Source: an uncultured Lachnospiraceae bacterium
GTDB lineage: Bacteria > Bacillota > Clostridia > Lachnospirales > Lachnospiraceae
Assembly (NCBI GenBank): GCA_910579735.1
Contig: CAJTUZ010000022.1
Span: forward strand, 1 to 59,836
Direction: 5' to 3'
DNA: 59,836 bases
The number at the start of each line of letters is the position of its first letter. Position 1 is the stretch's first letter. The position numbers and the translations under genes were made by a program. The notes under the pieces were generated by a model. It was not told where the DNA came from and made no database searches. It saw only the letters and a list, made by a program, of their open reading frames with translations. This document shows, piece after piece, positions 25,197 through 33,952 of this stretch.

Positions 25197-26309
25197 TCAG
25201 GCCGACACGATCAGGGATGTCAGATAAAACGGCACTGCATCATTTTCATGCGTTTCCACGAGTCTTACTTCCACCGTATGCGGACCGTTTCCGATATGGT
25301 ATGCTATTGTCTCGATCACCAATGCATCGCCCCATGTTTCTTCAAAATTTGCATCTAAAGTAACGGCGCTTTTCTCATCACCATCTACAATGGCGACTGC
25401 CACCGGCGCCGGTTTATTTACCGATTTCCTGTATTGTACCGCAAGCTCCGTGCCTTCTACATGAAAGATAATGGACGCTCCTTTTTCCGAAGCCGTCCAG
25501 CCGTTACGGAAGGTATCGCTTATATGCTTCTTTAATGTATCATCGGGTATAAAACCCCGGCATACCGGCGAAGCATTATAGTTCTGAAGCCTGATGGCAT
25601 TCTCATAGGCATTGGCAGTCAGCATATCCGGCATCTCTGCCTTCTCTTCATTTTCTTCCCGCATCTCATATACGTTTTCGAGAAAATGTGAAATGACTCC
25701 GGCTAACAGCGCATGTCCCTCTGTATTGGGATGCAGATCATCCGGTGTGATGTCTCTGACCGGAATCGCACCGGAAACCACTTCCGGATAAATCGTTGTT
25801 CTCATGCTGACGCTGGGCAGCTTATAATGCGAACCGATCTCACGATGCTTCTCCTCCGCACTGATTCCCGTATCGTAACATATGTTATGTATTAATAAGA
25901 CTGCCGGCTCAAAAGGATTGCCATATACTTTACGGACAAGACCTTCATATGTTTCCCTGAAAAAATCCGTATTGTCATCATTTACGGAAAATTCTATCAT
26001 GACAAGATCCGGCTTGTTTTTTAATACATCTTCCTCAACTCTTGCCGCACCAAACTGCGACGTCGTCCCGCCCACACCGGCATTTACATACGTAAATGCC
26101 GTTTTGGGAAATTTCCTGACAAACCAGTCAAAAACAAGATATGCATAACAATTCGTATATTGAGAGGACAGCGATCCCTGCGTTATGGAACCGCCCAAAA
26201 AGGCAAGCGTCATTCTGTCTCCGGCCTCTGCCCGCTTCATTAACGCCTTCAAACGATAGAGATTTCCTCTGTTAACAATACCTTTTTCTACATGAACCTC
26301 ATATCCCAT
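25197..26309 (-). CDS. SGNH/GDSL-type esterase
   Basis: The start at 26309 is chosen for its AGGAGG site; the open frame extends further upstream without one. The 370-residue protein has an SGNH hydrolase domain (about 30-215): block I LAFLGGSITQGS with the catalytic Ser, block II NAGVGGTTS, block III FSVNDDN, and block V DDLHPNTEGH with the Asp and His. A C-terminal beta-rich domain of about 110 residues follows. Such enzymes in gut clostridia are often carbohydrate deacetylases. No signal peptide was found. It is likely to be cytoplasmic and to trim acetyl groups from imported oligosaccharides, but the substrate is inferred. Confidence 0.85.
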   Translation of the reverse strand: MGYEVHVEKGIVNRGNLYRLKALMKRAEAGDRMTLAFLGGSITQGSLSSQYTNCYAYLVFDWFVRKFPKTAFTYVNAGVGGTTSQFGAARVEEDVLKNKPDLVMIEFSVNDDNTDFFRETYEGLVRKVYGNPFEPAVLLIHNICYDTGISAEEKHREIGSHYKLPSVSMRTTIYPEVVSGAIPVRDITPDDLHPNTEGHALLAGVISHFLENVYEMREENEEKAEMPDMLTANAYENAIRLQNYNASPVCRGFIPDDTLKKHISDTFRNGWTASEKGASIIFHVEGTELAVQYRKSVNKPAPVAVAIVDGDEKSAVTLDANFEETWGDALVIETIAYHIGNGPHTVEVRLVETHENDAVPFYLTSLIVSA

Positions 26310-26379
26310 CGTACCTGTCCTCCTGCTATCTGTATGATTATATCTATTGTACTCTTTACCCTGCAAAATAACAAGGCTT

Positions 26380-27801
26380 TTATTGCTTCGATTCCGGTAG
26401 TCTAAGACGCAGAAACCGCTTCGCAAGCTGTCTGAAATTAAGCGGCAGAATCGGATAAACATAGCTTTTACCGGATAAAGTCTTATTGCAGACGATTGAT
26501 AAGATCAATATAATAATTGCCGTTACGTAACCGTATACACCAAAGATTGCCGTAAGGATCAGATTCAGAATTCTCATAAATTTTAACGCATACCCAAGCT
26601 CATAACTTGACTGCGTATAGTTTGCGATAGCGACAAACGCCATGTACAACATGACTTCGGAGTTAAACCAGCCGCTGTTGACAGAAAACTCGCCCAGAAC
26701 AAGGGCCGCCATAACGCTAAGAGGCGTACTCAGCATATTCGGCGTATTGATAGCCGCCAGTTTCAGTCCATCGATCGCCAGTTCCAACAACAGAAACTGC
26801 ATGATAAGCGGTATATTTGAGGTTTCCTTCACCATGATAAAACGAAACGATTCCGGTATCCATTCGGGCCTCTGCATCAGAAGCAGAAACGTCGGTGTCA
26901 TCAGATAGGTCAAAATACCGATCAAAAACCTGGAAAGCCGCAGATAGGTTCCCGTGATCGGCGGAAAATAGTAATCATCCGCCTCTTCCACAATGTCAAA
27001 AATGGAGGTGGGAATGATCATCGCTGACGGAGAATTATCTACCAGAATAATGACATCCCCTTCTAAAATCTGCGCCGAAGCAGTATCCGGACGTTCCGTA
27101 AATTTAAATTTCGGAAAGGGATTGAACCAGTTGCCCTTATATAAGCATTCCGCCAGACTTTCCTGATTCATCGTCAGTGCGTCTACTTTAATCTCTGAAA
27201 TACGTTTTTTGATCTTTTCCAAGAAATTATGATCTACCCTGTTGTTCATATAGCAAAGCACAATATCCGTTTTTGAGCTTTTACCGGCATTCATCATTTC
27301 CATTCTAAGCTCTGTGCTTCTGATCCGTCGTCTGATCAGCGCTGTATTGAAAACAACGGTCTCTACGAAACCATCTTTGGAGCCTCTCAGCGTTTTATCC
27401 TTCTCCGGTTCCGACACGCCTCTTGCAGGATAAGTTCTGGAATCGATCAGGATACATCTGTCGAATCCATCGATAAAAAGTGCAAATACACCGGATAAGA
27501 TATTATAGAAAATATCATCCCATTTGTCTTTTAAGTCCACTTCGACATAAGGCGTGGCCTTTTTAGACATTTCATAGGCATTCTCAGGCATGTCTTCCGG
27601 CTTCATATCGATAAAATACTGTAAAAGCTTCTGCATCAGTTCATCTTTACAGAAACCATCGATAAAGTAGATGCAGGCCTGTTTTCCGCCTACATTGATC
27701 ACTCTGTAAACAATATCGAAACTGACATCCGGCTGCAGACGTTCCTTTAAATAACTCATGTTTTCCTCTAAAGACGCTGTCATTATATTTTCTTTTTGCA
27801 A
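26380..27801 (-). CDS. GerA-family spore germination protein, SpoVAF-like
   Basis: The start is taken as TTG at 27801, eight bases after AAGGAG; ATG at 27783 is the alternative. The 473-residue protein has a soluble N-terminal half (LKERLQPDVSFDIVYR, FFID-like YFIDGFCKDELMQKLL, RTYPARGVSEPEKDKTLRGS, DGFVETVVFNTALIRRRI). A membrane half of about five helices follows. Both halves match GerAA/SpoVAF proteins. GerA-type subunits form the nutrient receptor of spores, and SpoVAF relates to the DPA channel. No GerB, GerC or spoVA partner is adjacent. The DVSFDIVYR form and solitary context favour SpoVAF over a receptor subunit. Confidence 0.85.
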   Translation of the reverse strand: MQKENIMTASLEENMSYLKERLQPDVSFDIVYRVINVGGKQACIYFIDGFCKDELMQKLLQYFIDMKPEDMPENAYEMSKKATPYVEVDLKDKWDDIFYNILSGVFALFIDGFDRCILIDSRTYPARGVSEPEKDKTLRGSKDGFVETVVFNTALIRRRIRSTELRMEMMNAGKSSKTDIVLCYMNNRVDHNFLEKIKKRISEIKVDALTMNQESLAECLYKGNWFNPFPKFKFTERPDTASAQILEGDVIILVDNSPSAMIIPTSIFDIVEEADDYYFPPITGTYLRLSRFLIGILTYLMTPTFLLLMQRPEWIPESFRFIMVKETSNIPLIMQFLLLELAIDGLKLAAINTPNMLSTPLSVMAALVLGEFSVNSGWFNSEVMLYMAFVAIANYTQSSYELGYALKFMRILNLILTAIFGVYGYVTAIIILILSIVCNKTLSGKSYVYPILPLNFRQLAKRFLRLRLPESKQ

Positions 27802-27912
27802 AACAAAAACTCCTTCCGAGACATTTTTCCTTAGTATGTCCGGGAAGAAGTTATTTATTCCTGGCCTCATTTTCATGAAAGGCACATTTACTGCATCTAT
27901 TAATCACATGTG

Positions 27913-28353
27913 TTATTGTTTGCCGGTACTTCCGTGCCCGCCTCTGTCCGCATGCCCAAGCGCCGTTACCTCGTCAAATACAAGCTGCGGCTGGTTCTCC
28001 ATAATGCGGAACTGGCAGATCCTGTCGTTGACATGGATCTGTGTATCTCTGACGGCATAGACCGGCATAAACCACTGGTCATTATCTCCGCAGTAAGAGC
28101 AGTCGATGACCCCCTGGTGGTTGGTCTGGATGATGCCGAAGTTTTTAAACGTCGAGCTTCTCGGAACGACATGCGCTTCATATCCCTTCGGCAGTTCCAT
28201 TGCCACGCCCAAGGGAATCAGTTTAAATTCCCCTTTTTTCAATGCAACATCTTCTGCGGCCCGAAGGTCGATCCAGTCCGACTTGCCATCGATATAAGTC
28301 AGTTTTTCTATTTTGTCGGTAAAATATTTGATTTTTATCGTTTCTGCTTTCAT
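27913..28353 (-). CDS. dut: dUTP diphosphatase (trimeric dUTPase)
   Basis: The 146-residue protein has the five dUTPase motifs: SDWIDLRA (1), PRSSTFKNFGI (2), GVIDCSYCGDNDQW with the catalytic Asp (3), RICQFRI (4) and RGGHGSTGKQ (5, the C-terminal P-loop-like arm). It converts dUTP to dUMP and keeps uracil out of DNA. It starts directly after the stop of nrdG, so the two are translationally coupled in an nrdD-nrdG-dut unit for deoxynucleotide supply. Confidence 0.93.
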   Translation of the reverse strand: MKAETIKIKYFTDKIEKLTYIDGKSDWIDLRAAEDVALKKGEFKLIPLGVAMELPKGYEAHVVPRSSTFKNFGIIQTNHQGVIDCSYCGDNDQWFMPVYAVRDTQIHVNDRICQFRIMENQPQLVFDEVTALGHADRGGHGSTGKQ

Positions 28354-28857
28354 CTAATTTTCGCAGTACAGCACAGGTGTCGTACTATCTTCCTTACACA
28401 ATGTCTTTTGTACATCAATCACCCGCTGATTCGCGCTTCCTTTCCAATGCAGTGTGGCATCCTTTTTTTCCGCTACAAATTCTCCATCCACAAGTACATC
28501 TATATTTTTCATCAGAGCATCCTGCATAACATTTTCCCACAGGTCTCCGGTATAAAGCCAGATCGTTTTGTCCGGATACTTTTCCTTGATCTGTGCAGCC
28601 AGATTCCTGATTTCCGGCCTGTTGGCCGCATGAAGCGGATCCCCTCCGGAAAACGTGATGCCGGAAATATAAGATTTGTCAAGCTGCTCGAAAATCTCTT
28701 CTTTTGCTGCAGCGTCAAAGGGCAGGCCGCCGTCAGGATCCCAGGTGGCCGGGTTATGGCAGTCCTTACAGCAGTGGGAGCAGCCGGCAACCCAAAGAAC
28801 AACCCGCAGTCCATCGCCGTTTAACATATCGTCCTTTGTAATATTATGATATCTCAT
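28354..28857 (-). CDS. nrdG: Anaerobic ribonucleotide reductase activating protein
   Basis: The start at 28857 (MRYHNITKDD) follows an AAAGGA site and gives the standard 167-residue length. The radical-SAM cluster motif CX3CX2C is present in GCSHCCKDCHNPATW. GGLPF and the TFSGGDPL strand (GGE-like motif) match the family. NrdG uses a 4Fe-4S cluster and S-adenosylmethionine to install the glycyl radical on NrdD. It follows nrdD by 31 bp. Confidence 0.94.
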   Translation of the reverse strand: MRYHNITKDDMLNGDGLRVVLWVAGCSHCCKDCHNPATWDPDGGLPFDAAAKEEIFEQLDKSYISGITFSGGDPLHAANRPEIRNLAAQIKEKYPDKTIWLYTGDLWENVMQDALMKNIDVLVDGEFVAEKKDATLHWKGSANQRVIDVQKTLCKEDSTTPVLYCEN

Positions 28858-28888
28858 CTCGATTCCTTTATGCTTCCTTTCTGTGTAA

Positions 28889-31078
28889 CTACATGCTTTT
28901 CCGTTCCGCGATCTCCGCCATCTTGGCATCGCTCAATCTGCTGTCTCCATGAACGCGCGAATAAGCCAGATATCCGTTCATTCTGTCTATTTTGGTCAGA
29001 TTACGGCTTCCGCAGACAGGACACACATCCATCTCAAGTTCCTGATGGCCGCAGTCGTCACAATAAGCAAGCGATAAATTGACGCCCTCATACAATCCCA
29101 TAGCCATTGCCCGCCGGATCAGTGTCTTGATCGCCTCAATATTATAATCTATCGGATATTTTACATATTGGATCTTTCCGCCGTTTATCAGTTCCCAGAA
29201 ACGGTACTCCAAATCCTGTTTCTCAATCGGTGTGATATTCTCCGTCACGTGGCAGTGGAAACTGTTGGAAACATATTCTCTGTCGGAAACGCCCTCTACG
29301 ATACCGTATTTTGCCCGGAACTGCTTCACCTGCAGGCCGCACAGATTTTCTGCCGGCGTTCCGTAAATAGCATATAAATGCCCGTCTTCTTCTTTGTATT
29401 CATTGATCTTATTATTAATATGTTCCAATACCTCCAGCGCAAACCGGCCGTCTTCCACAAGCGATTTTCCGTTATAAAGCTGCTGCAGTTCGTTAAATGC
29501 CGTAATGCCGAAACTGGCTGTAGCCGTCTTCAGGATCGGCTTGATCTTATCATGCAGACGCAGTTCTCCGCCCAGAAAGCCTCCTTCACAGTAAGCAAGC
29601 GGATTGGTAGACGCCCGCATCTCTCCCAGATAAGCATACGTTCTGATATGGAGCTGTCTGATCAGATTCAGATAATAGTCCAAAACTTCATAGAAATCTT
29701 TGCCTTCCTGACGGGATTTTGCAAGGATCATCGGCAGATGCAGGGAAACGACCCCGATATTGAACCGGCCTACGAAAACCGGCGTATCCTCTTCGTCCGC
29801 AGGATGCATTCCTCCTCTTTCATACCATGGAGACAAAAATGCCCTGCATCCCATGGGGGAGATCACCTTTCCATACTGTTTATACATACTGGCAATATAC
29901 CCTTTGCCCGTCAGGCTCAGCCAGTCCGGATACATGGTCTTGGCCGAACAGCGGACGCCCGCTTCAAATACGTCTTCCAGTTCTTTGCCCGGTCCATGCA
30001 GGTTTTCATCATACAGGAAAACAATCTTCGGGAACAGTACGGGTTTCTTACATTCCTTTTTCCCCTGCCCTGTCTTACGCACATTGAGCATAATGGTCGT
30101 AGCCATTCTGGCGAACCGCCCGGTCCCGATCCCTGCCGTAACCGTGATAAACGGATAATCGCCGCGGCTGCTGGCTACCGTATTGAATTTATATTCCCAG
30201 CCCTGGAACCCCTGTTCAAACTCTCTCTCTACATCCGCCATCGCTTCGGCTCCGGCCTTCTCTTCATCAATACCGAGTCTTTCATACTTCTCCAGGCTCT
30301 TCTGATAAGTTTTCTCTGCATACGGTTCCAGTATCTTGTCCACTTCCGGAACCGTAAAACCGCCGTACTGCTGGCTTGCCGCGCTCAGCACGATATCTCC
30401 GATGACATCGAAAGCAACATCGAGCGTCTTCGGCTCGTTATACCATATGTTTCCCATCTCGAAACCGCCGCGCAGTACTTTGGCAACGTTGAACAGACAG
30501 CAGTTCATCGTATCTCTTCTGGCTGACATATCATGCACATAAAGATAACCATCCCGGCAGGCCTGAATTTCTTCCGTCGTCATGAAAAATTTCTGGTATA
30601 ATTCTTTGTTAAACTGGTTAAAAATAAGACTTCTTTTGGTAGAAACGAGCGCACTGTCCGTATTAGCATTCTCTTTATCTCCAATATACATGATAGACTG
30701 GCTCTTCTTATATACATCATCCATCATGCGGACGAAATCCTGTTTATAATTGCGGTAATCCCGATAGCTTTTGGCTACGATCGGCTTCACGTCTTCCAAC
30801 GCGCTCTCTACGATATTATGCATGATCTGAATCGGTATTTCCTCTTCTTCCAGCTCGTTGACACGCTCCACTACCGTCTGACAGATATGCCTTTTCTCTT
30901 CTTCCGTAAATTTTGTCAGGGCACGATAAGCACTTTTTCCGACAGCATCGATGACCTTCTGGACATTAAAGGCTTCATAACTGCCATCTTTTTTAATGAC
31001 TTTCACATTTTTCGATGGCTTGTACTCTTCTCCGTAATTTTCCTTCGCTGTATCCAGTGCTTCTAATAAACTACTCAT
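28889..31078 (-). CDS. nrdD: Anaerobic (class III) ribonucleoside-triphosphate reductase
   Basis: The 729-residue enzyme begins with an ATP-cone (VIKKDGSYEAFNVQKVIDAV, about 25-115). The catalytic barrel follows, with MNCCLFNV, VRKTGQGKKE and the GCRAFLSPW segment. Near the C-terminus is a zinc site with Cys673, Cys676, Cys686 and Cys689, and then the glycyl-radical site RMNGYLAY (Gly702). It makes dNTPs from NTPs without oxygen, using formate as reductant in known members. It is activated by the downstream NrdG. A pair of NrdR-type boxes lies 47-92 bp before the start. Confidence 0.95.
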   Translation of the reverse strand: MSSLLEALDTAKENYGEEYKPSKNVKVIKKDGSYEAFNVQKVIDAVGKSAYRALTKFTEEEKRHICQTVVERVNELEEEEIPIQIMHNIVESALEDVKPIVAKSYRDYRNYKQDFVRMMDDVYKKSQSIMYIGDKENANTDSALVSTKRSLIFNQFNKELYQKFFMTTEEIQACRDGYLYVHDMSARRDTMNCCLFNVAKVLRGGFEMGNIWYNEPKTLDVAFDVIGDIVLSAASQQYGGFTVPEVDKILEPYAEKTYQKSLEKYERLGIDEEKAGAEAMADVEREFEQGFQGWEYKFNTVASSRGDYPFITVTAGIGTGRFARMATTIMLNVRKTGQGKKECKKPVLFPKIVFLYDENLHGPGKELEDVFEAGVRCSAKTMYPDWLSLTGKGYIASMYKQYGKVISPMGCRAFLSPWYERGGMHPADEEDTPVFVGRFNIGVVSLHLPMILAKSRQEGKDFYEVLDYYLNLIRQLHIRTYAYLGEMRASTNPLAYCEGGFLGGELRLHDKIKPILKTATASFGITAFNELQQLYNGKSLVEDGRFALEVLEHINNKINEYKEEDGHLYAIYGTPAENLCGLQVKQFRAKYGIVEGVSDREYVSNSFHCHVTENITPIEKQDLEYRFWELINGGKIQYVKYPIDYNIEAIKTLIRRAMAMGLYEGVNLSLAYCDDCGHQELEMDVCPVCGSRNLTKIDRMNGYLAYSRVHGDSRLSDAKMAEIAERKSM

Positions 31079-31124
31079 ACTGCTTCTCCCTCATTCATTT
31101 ATACATTCTACGCCTCTATACATC

Positions 31125-31170
31125 ATACAAAATATAGTTATTGTTTACATAACATTACCATATTTTGTGG
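31125..31170 (-). promoter_or_regulatory. Probable NrdR box pair upstream of nrdD
   Basis: ATACAAAATATAGTTA (31125-31140) and TTACCATATTTTGTGG (31155-31170) each match about 11-12 of 16 positions of the NrdR consensus acaCwAtATaTwGtgt. They are 30 bp apart start to start, about three helical turns, as expected for a cooperative NrdR pair. No nrdR gene is in the window. Confidence 0.6.
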
Positions 31171-31233
31171 TTTAGGATTAGTATATGATAATAAGCATCT
31201 TATGTCAATCAATACATGAAAATAATTTTAGAC

Positions 31234-31264
31234 AAAAAAAGAGGATATGTTTTGTAACATATCC
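31234..31264 (-). terminator. Rho-independent terminator of the WYL regulator
   Basis: On the minus strand GGATATGTT (31264-31256) and AACATATCC (31251-31243) form a perfect 9-bp stem with a 4-nt loop, followed by TCTTTTTTT. Confidence 0.8.
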
Positions 31265-31299
31265 CCTACATATCATATGTTATTGATCAATATTCTGTA

Positions 31300-32292
31300 T
31301 TATTGATAATTTTTCATAACGGAATACAGATATTCTCGATATTCATTGACGATATCTGCCGGACCGAGCAGGCATGCCCCCTGTCCAAGACCTGTAAGCC
31401 AGCCGAAGAACTGTCCGCTGACCGCTACGGCCACCCGAACGGAAAAATGTCCATCATCCCGTCTGCGGATAGACACTTCCTTGCCGAATCTGTCCATAAC
31501 CACGCCGATCAAATGATTCTCAAACTGTATGGTAACATTTTCTTCTTTGCCGCCAAACATGCTAAACGTCTTATTTGCGTAATCGGCAATATCAAAACTT
31601 TTGAATAATTCGTCGCCCTCTCTTTTTCTGCCCGACAAAATATGGATACTGCCCATTTTATCGACCCGAAAATGTTTGATCTTATTTTCTTCTTTATCAT
31701 GGGCGATCAGATAATAATTTTCTTCCTTACAGGTCAGCGCCCAGGGACTGACCTGATACTGCTTGCCTTCCCTACGGGGCACAAGCTCCTTTTCCAGATT
31801 CCATTCCAGATATTGGAAAGAAATCTGTTCATTGTCCAGAATGGCCTTATGGATATCGTCAACAATATAGTAAATACTCTCGTTTGCGGTCTTGATACGG
31901 TTCGCAACATACACCTGGCGCTGCAGCTGTTTTGCATCCGCTCTTGAGGCCAGTTTTTCTATTTTACCGATCAGTTCTCTGGATTTCTTTAAAGTAATAA
32001 ATTTCGAGGACTGTACGACTTCCACAAGAAGCTTTAACTCTGCCAGCTCAAATTCCCTGCTGGCCAGATAATACCCGCCGTTTGTTCTGGATTTGACTAA
32101 AATGATGTCATAACCGAAATCGATCAGCTGGTTCATATCATCGTAAATGCTCTTACGCTCCGCCCTGATATCATATCTTGCCAGTTCTTCAATGAGGGTG
32201 GCGGCGCTCATGCAATGTTCTTCGTCCGTCTGTTCCGATAAAATTTTCAGGATATACAGTAATTTCAGTTTTTGATTTGTTGATTTTGGCAT
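31300..32292 (-). CDS. WYL-domain transcriptional regulator
   Basis: Start at 32292 (MPKSTNQKLK) fits AGGAGA upstream. The 330-residue protein has an N-terminal winged helix-turn-helix (about 1-75, LKLLYILKILSEQ, RKSIYDDMNQLIDFGYDI). A WYL domain follows (about 135-215: ISFQYLEWN, VSPWALTCKEENYYLIAHDK, KHFRVDKM) and then a C-terminal WCX region. WYL proteins bind nucleic-acid or nucleotide ligands and often regulate DNA-damage, defence or metabolic genes. It overlaps the preceding HAD gene by 28 bases. The target is unknown; no defence genes are adjacent. Confidence 0.88.
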   Translation of the reverse strand: MPKSTNQKLKLLYILKILSEQTDEEHCMSAATLIEELARYDIRAERKSIYDDMNQLIDFGYDIILVKSRTNGGYYLASREFELAELKLLVEVVQSSKFITLKKSRELIGKIEKLASRADAKQLQRQVYVANRIKTANESIYYIVDDIHKAILDNEQISFQYLEWNLEKELVPRREGKQYQVSPWALTCKEENYYLIAHDKEENKIKHFRVDKMGSIHILSGRKREGDELFKSFDIADYANKTFSMFGGKEENVTIQFENHLIGVVMDRFGKEVSIRRRDDGHFSVRVAVAVSGQFFGWLTGLGQGACLLGPADIVNEYREYLYSVMKNYQ

Positions 32293-32993
32293 GGCATTCT
32301 CTCCTGTAAAATAGGCAGCAATTCCCACAGATCACCGATCTCATAATCGATCGGAAGATCCGACGGCGCCGGACGTCTGTCCGGATTGTACCAGCAAGTC
32401 GCAACACCCGCGTTGACTCCGCCCTGCATATCACTCGTTATGGAATCGCCGACCAAAATACATTCTTTCCTGGCAACACCCGGCAGCATTGCAAAACAGG
32501 CGTCGAAATATTCTTTCTGCGGCTTCGGATAACCGATCAGTTCCGATACGAACACACCATCCATGATCCGTTCCAGACCGGAAAGGCGGACTTTCTTAGC
32601 CTGCGTTGCATGAACGCCGTTCGTTATAATATATTGGCGGTATCCTTTTTCTTTCAGCTGTAAGGTCAGTTCATCGGCCTTATCACGGAAAAAATATACT
32701 TCTCCAAGTGCATTCTGGTAAAGTTCCGCTATTTCTTCCGGCGCTTTATCAACGATTCCCAGCCGTTCATAGAAAGTACGAAACCGTCCGAGCAGTACTT
32801 CGTCTTTGGTGATCTCTCCACGTTCAAAGCGCAGCCAGTAGCTGTCATTTATATCAGAATAAAGTCTGATCTTTTCTTCATCGATAGAAAGATGCAGCTG
32901 CCTGAAGCTGCCCCGCAGCGCATAGTCCATAGATTTCTTAAAATCCAGTATCGTCTGATCCAGATCCCACAGGATCGTAGTAAAAGCCGCCAT
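32265..32993 (-). CDS. HAD-superfamily phosphatase (YjjG-like 5'-nucleotidase)
   Basis: Start at 32993 (MAAFTTILWDLDQT) directly precedes HAD motif I and has a GGAAGGAA site. Motifs are WDLDQTI (I, nucleophile and acid/base Asp), YIITNG (II), Lys in YPKPQKEYF (III) and LVGDSITSD (IV). The helical cap after motif I places it with YjjG/YfnB nucleotidases, which dephosphorylate non-canonical pyrimidine nucleotides. At 242 residues it is normal length. It overlaps the WYL gene and may be co-expressed with it. Confidence 0.85.
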   Translation of the reverse strand: MAAFTTILWDLDQTILDFKKSMDYALRGSFRQLHLSIDEEKIRLYSDINDSYWLRFERGEITKDEVLLGRFRTFYERLGIVDKAPEEIAELYQNALGEVYFFRDKADELTLQLKEKGYRQYIITNGVHATQAKKVRLSGLERIMDGVFVSELIGYPKPQKEYFDACFAMLPGVARKECILVGDSITSDMQGGVNAGVATCWYNPDRRPAPSDLPIDYEIGDLWELLPILQERMPCQNQQIKN

Positions 32994-33144
32994 TTCCTTC
33001 CGCCTTTCCTGTCCCGGTTCCGGCCTGTCTGACAAACTGTAAGACTGATCCGGGATCATGGTACTTAATAATAATACAGAAAAGGTGTTCATTCGCATGA
33101 ACACCCTGTTATACACTCTTATCGGCCGTTATATAAGTTTATCC

Positions 33145-33318
33145 TTATTCGCCTTCGGGAGCATTTTCTGTATCGGCACCCGACAAAGCCAGTTTTGCAT
33201 CCTTGCTCTTACGCCACTTCACGCCGATTATGCAGGCAGCAATAACAAGTGCTACAATTAGTATAAACAGTACCAAATACGAAAAAAAAGAATTTAAAAA
33301 TAAAATTAAGTTGCTCAT
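33145..33318 (-). CDS. Small single-pass membrane protein of unknown function
   Basis: The start at 33318 is chosen because AAAGGA lies eight bases before it. The 57-residue product has one membrane helix (FFSYLVLFILIVALVIAACI, about 11-32) followed by a basic stop-transfer (KWRKSKD) and a short acidic tail. It is predicted to have an outside N-terminus. I do not recognise the family. Its own ribosome site and position between annotated genes support it as real. Confidence 0.65.
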   Translation of the reverse strand: MSNLILFLNSFFSYLVLFILIVALVIAACIIGVKWRKSKDAKLALSGADTENAPEGE

Positions 33319-33381
33319 TTGTTTCGTCCTTTCCGGCATGCCGCTGTAACGGCACCTGAGAATTTCTTCCTTTACTGTCTG

Positions 33382-33867
33382 TTATTGTATCACTAATCCG
33401 GGGGTATCGTCAAGTAAGTCCGTTCCATCCGCCGCTGTTGTCGCAAGCTTATCACACCTTTCGTTCTCAGGATGTCCATCATGTCCCTTGACCCACTCGA
33501 ACGTCACCTGATGTCCTTCCTTCGCCTGCAGAAGACGCTTCCATAAGTCTACATTTTTGACAGGCTTATTGCCCGCTGTTTTCCACTTCTTCGCAAGCCA
33601 GCTTTCTATCCAGCGCTTATTAAAAGCGTCCGTCACATATTTGGAATCGGAAACCAGCCTTACCTCGCATGGCTTTGTAAGCGCTTCCAGACCCACGATC
33701 GCCGCCATTAATTCCATCCGGTTGTTGGTCGTCTTCTTATAACCTGCTGAAAATTCCCGCACATGCAGATTCCCTTTAGAATCAAGATACTGCACGATCG
33801 TCCCGTATCCTCCGGGACCTTCGGGATTTCCTCTTGCCGCACCGTCCGTATATATCGTCACCTTCAT
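33382..33867 (-). CDS. rnhA: Ribonuclease HI
   Basis: The 161-residue protein has the RNase H fold with all four catalytic acids: Asp in IYTDGAARGNPEGPGGYG, Glu in NNRMELMAAI, Asp in VSDSKYV, and the final Asp/His loop in WVKGHDGHPENERCDKLA. It cleaves RNA in RNA-DNA hybrids such as primers and R-loops. Length and order are standard. Ribosome site GGAAAGGG. Confidence 0.95.
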   Translation of the reverse strand: MKVTIYTDGAARGNPEGPGGYGTIVQYLDSKGNLHVREFSAGYKKTTNNRMELMAAIVGLEALTKPCEVRLVSDSKYVTDAFNKRWIESWLAKKWKTAGNKPVKNVDLWKRLLQAKEGHQVTFEWVKGHDGHPENERCDKLATTAADGTDLLDDTPGLVIQ

Positions 33868-33952
33868 ATCTGTACCCTTTCCCCTGTTTTCATTCTCCTG
33901 CTTCTTTTTTCATTCCCTGTGATTTTCGTTCCCGTCATAAACCCGCTGCGTG

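Noticed and set aside
29378..30526. 382-codon plus-strand frame opposite nrdD
   Set aside because: It is an antisense shadow. The minus strand encodes all the NrdD motifs.
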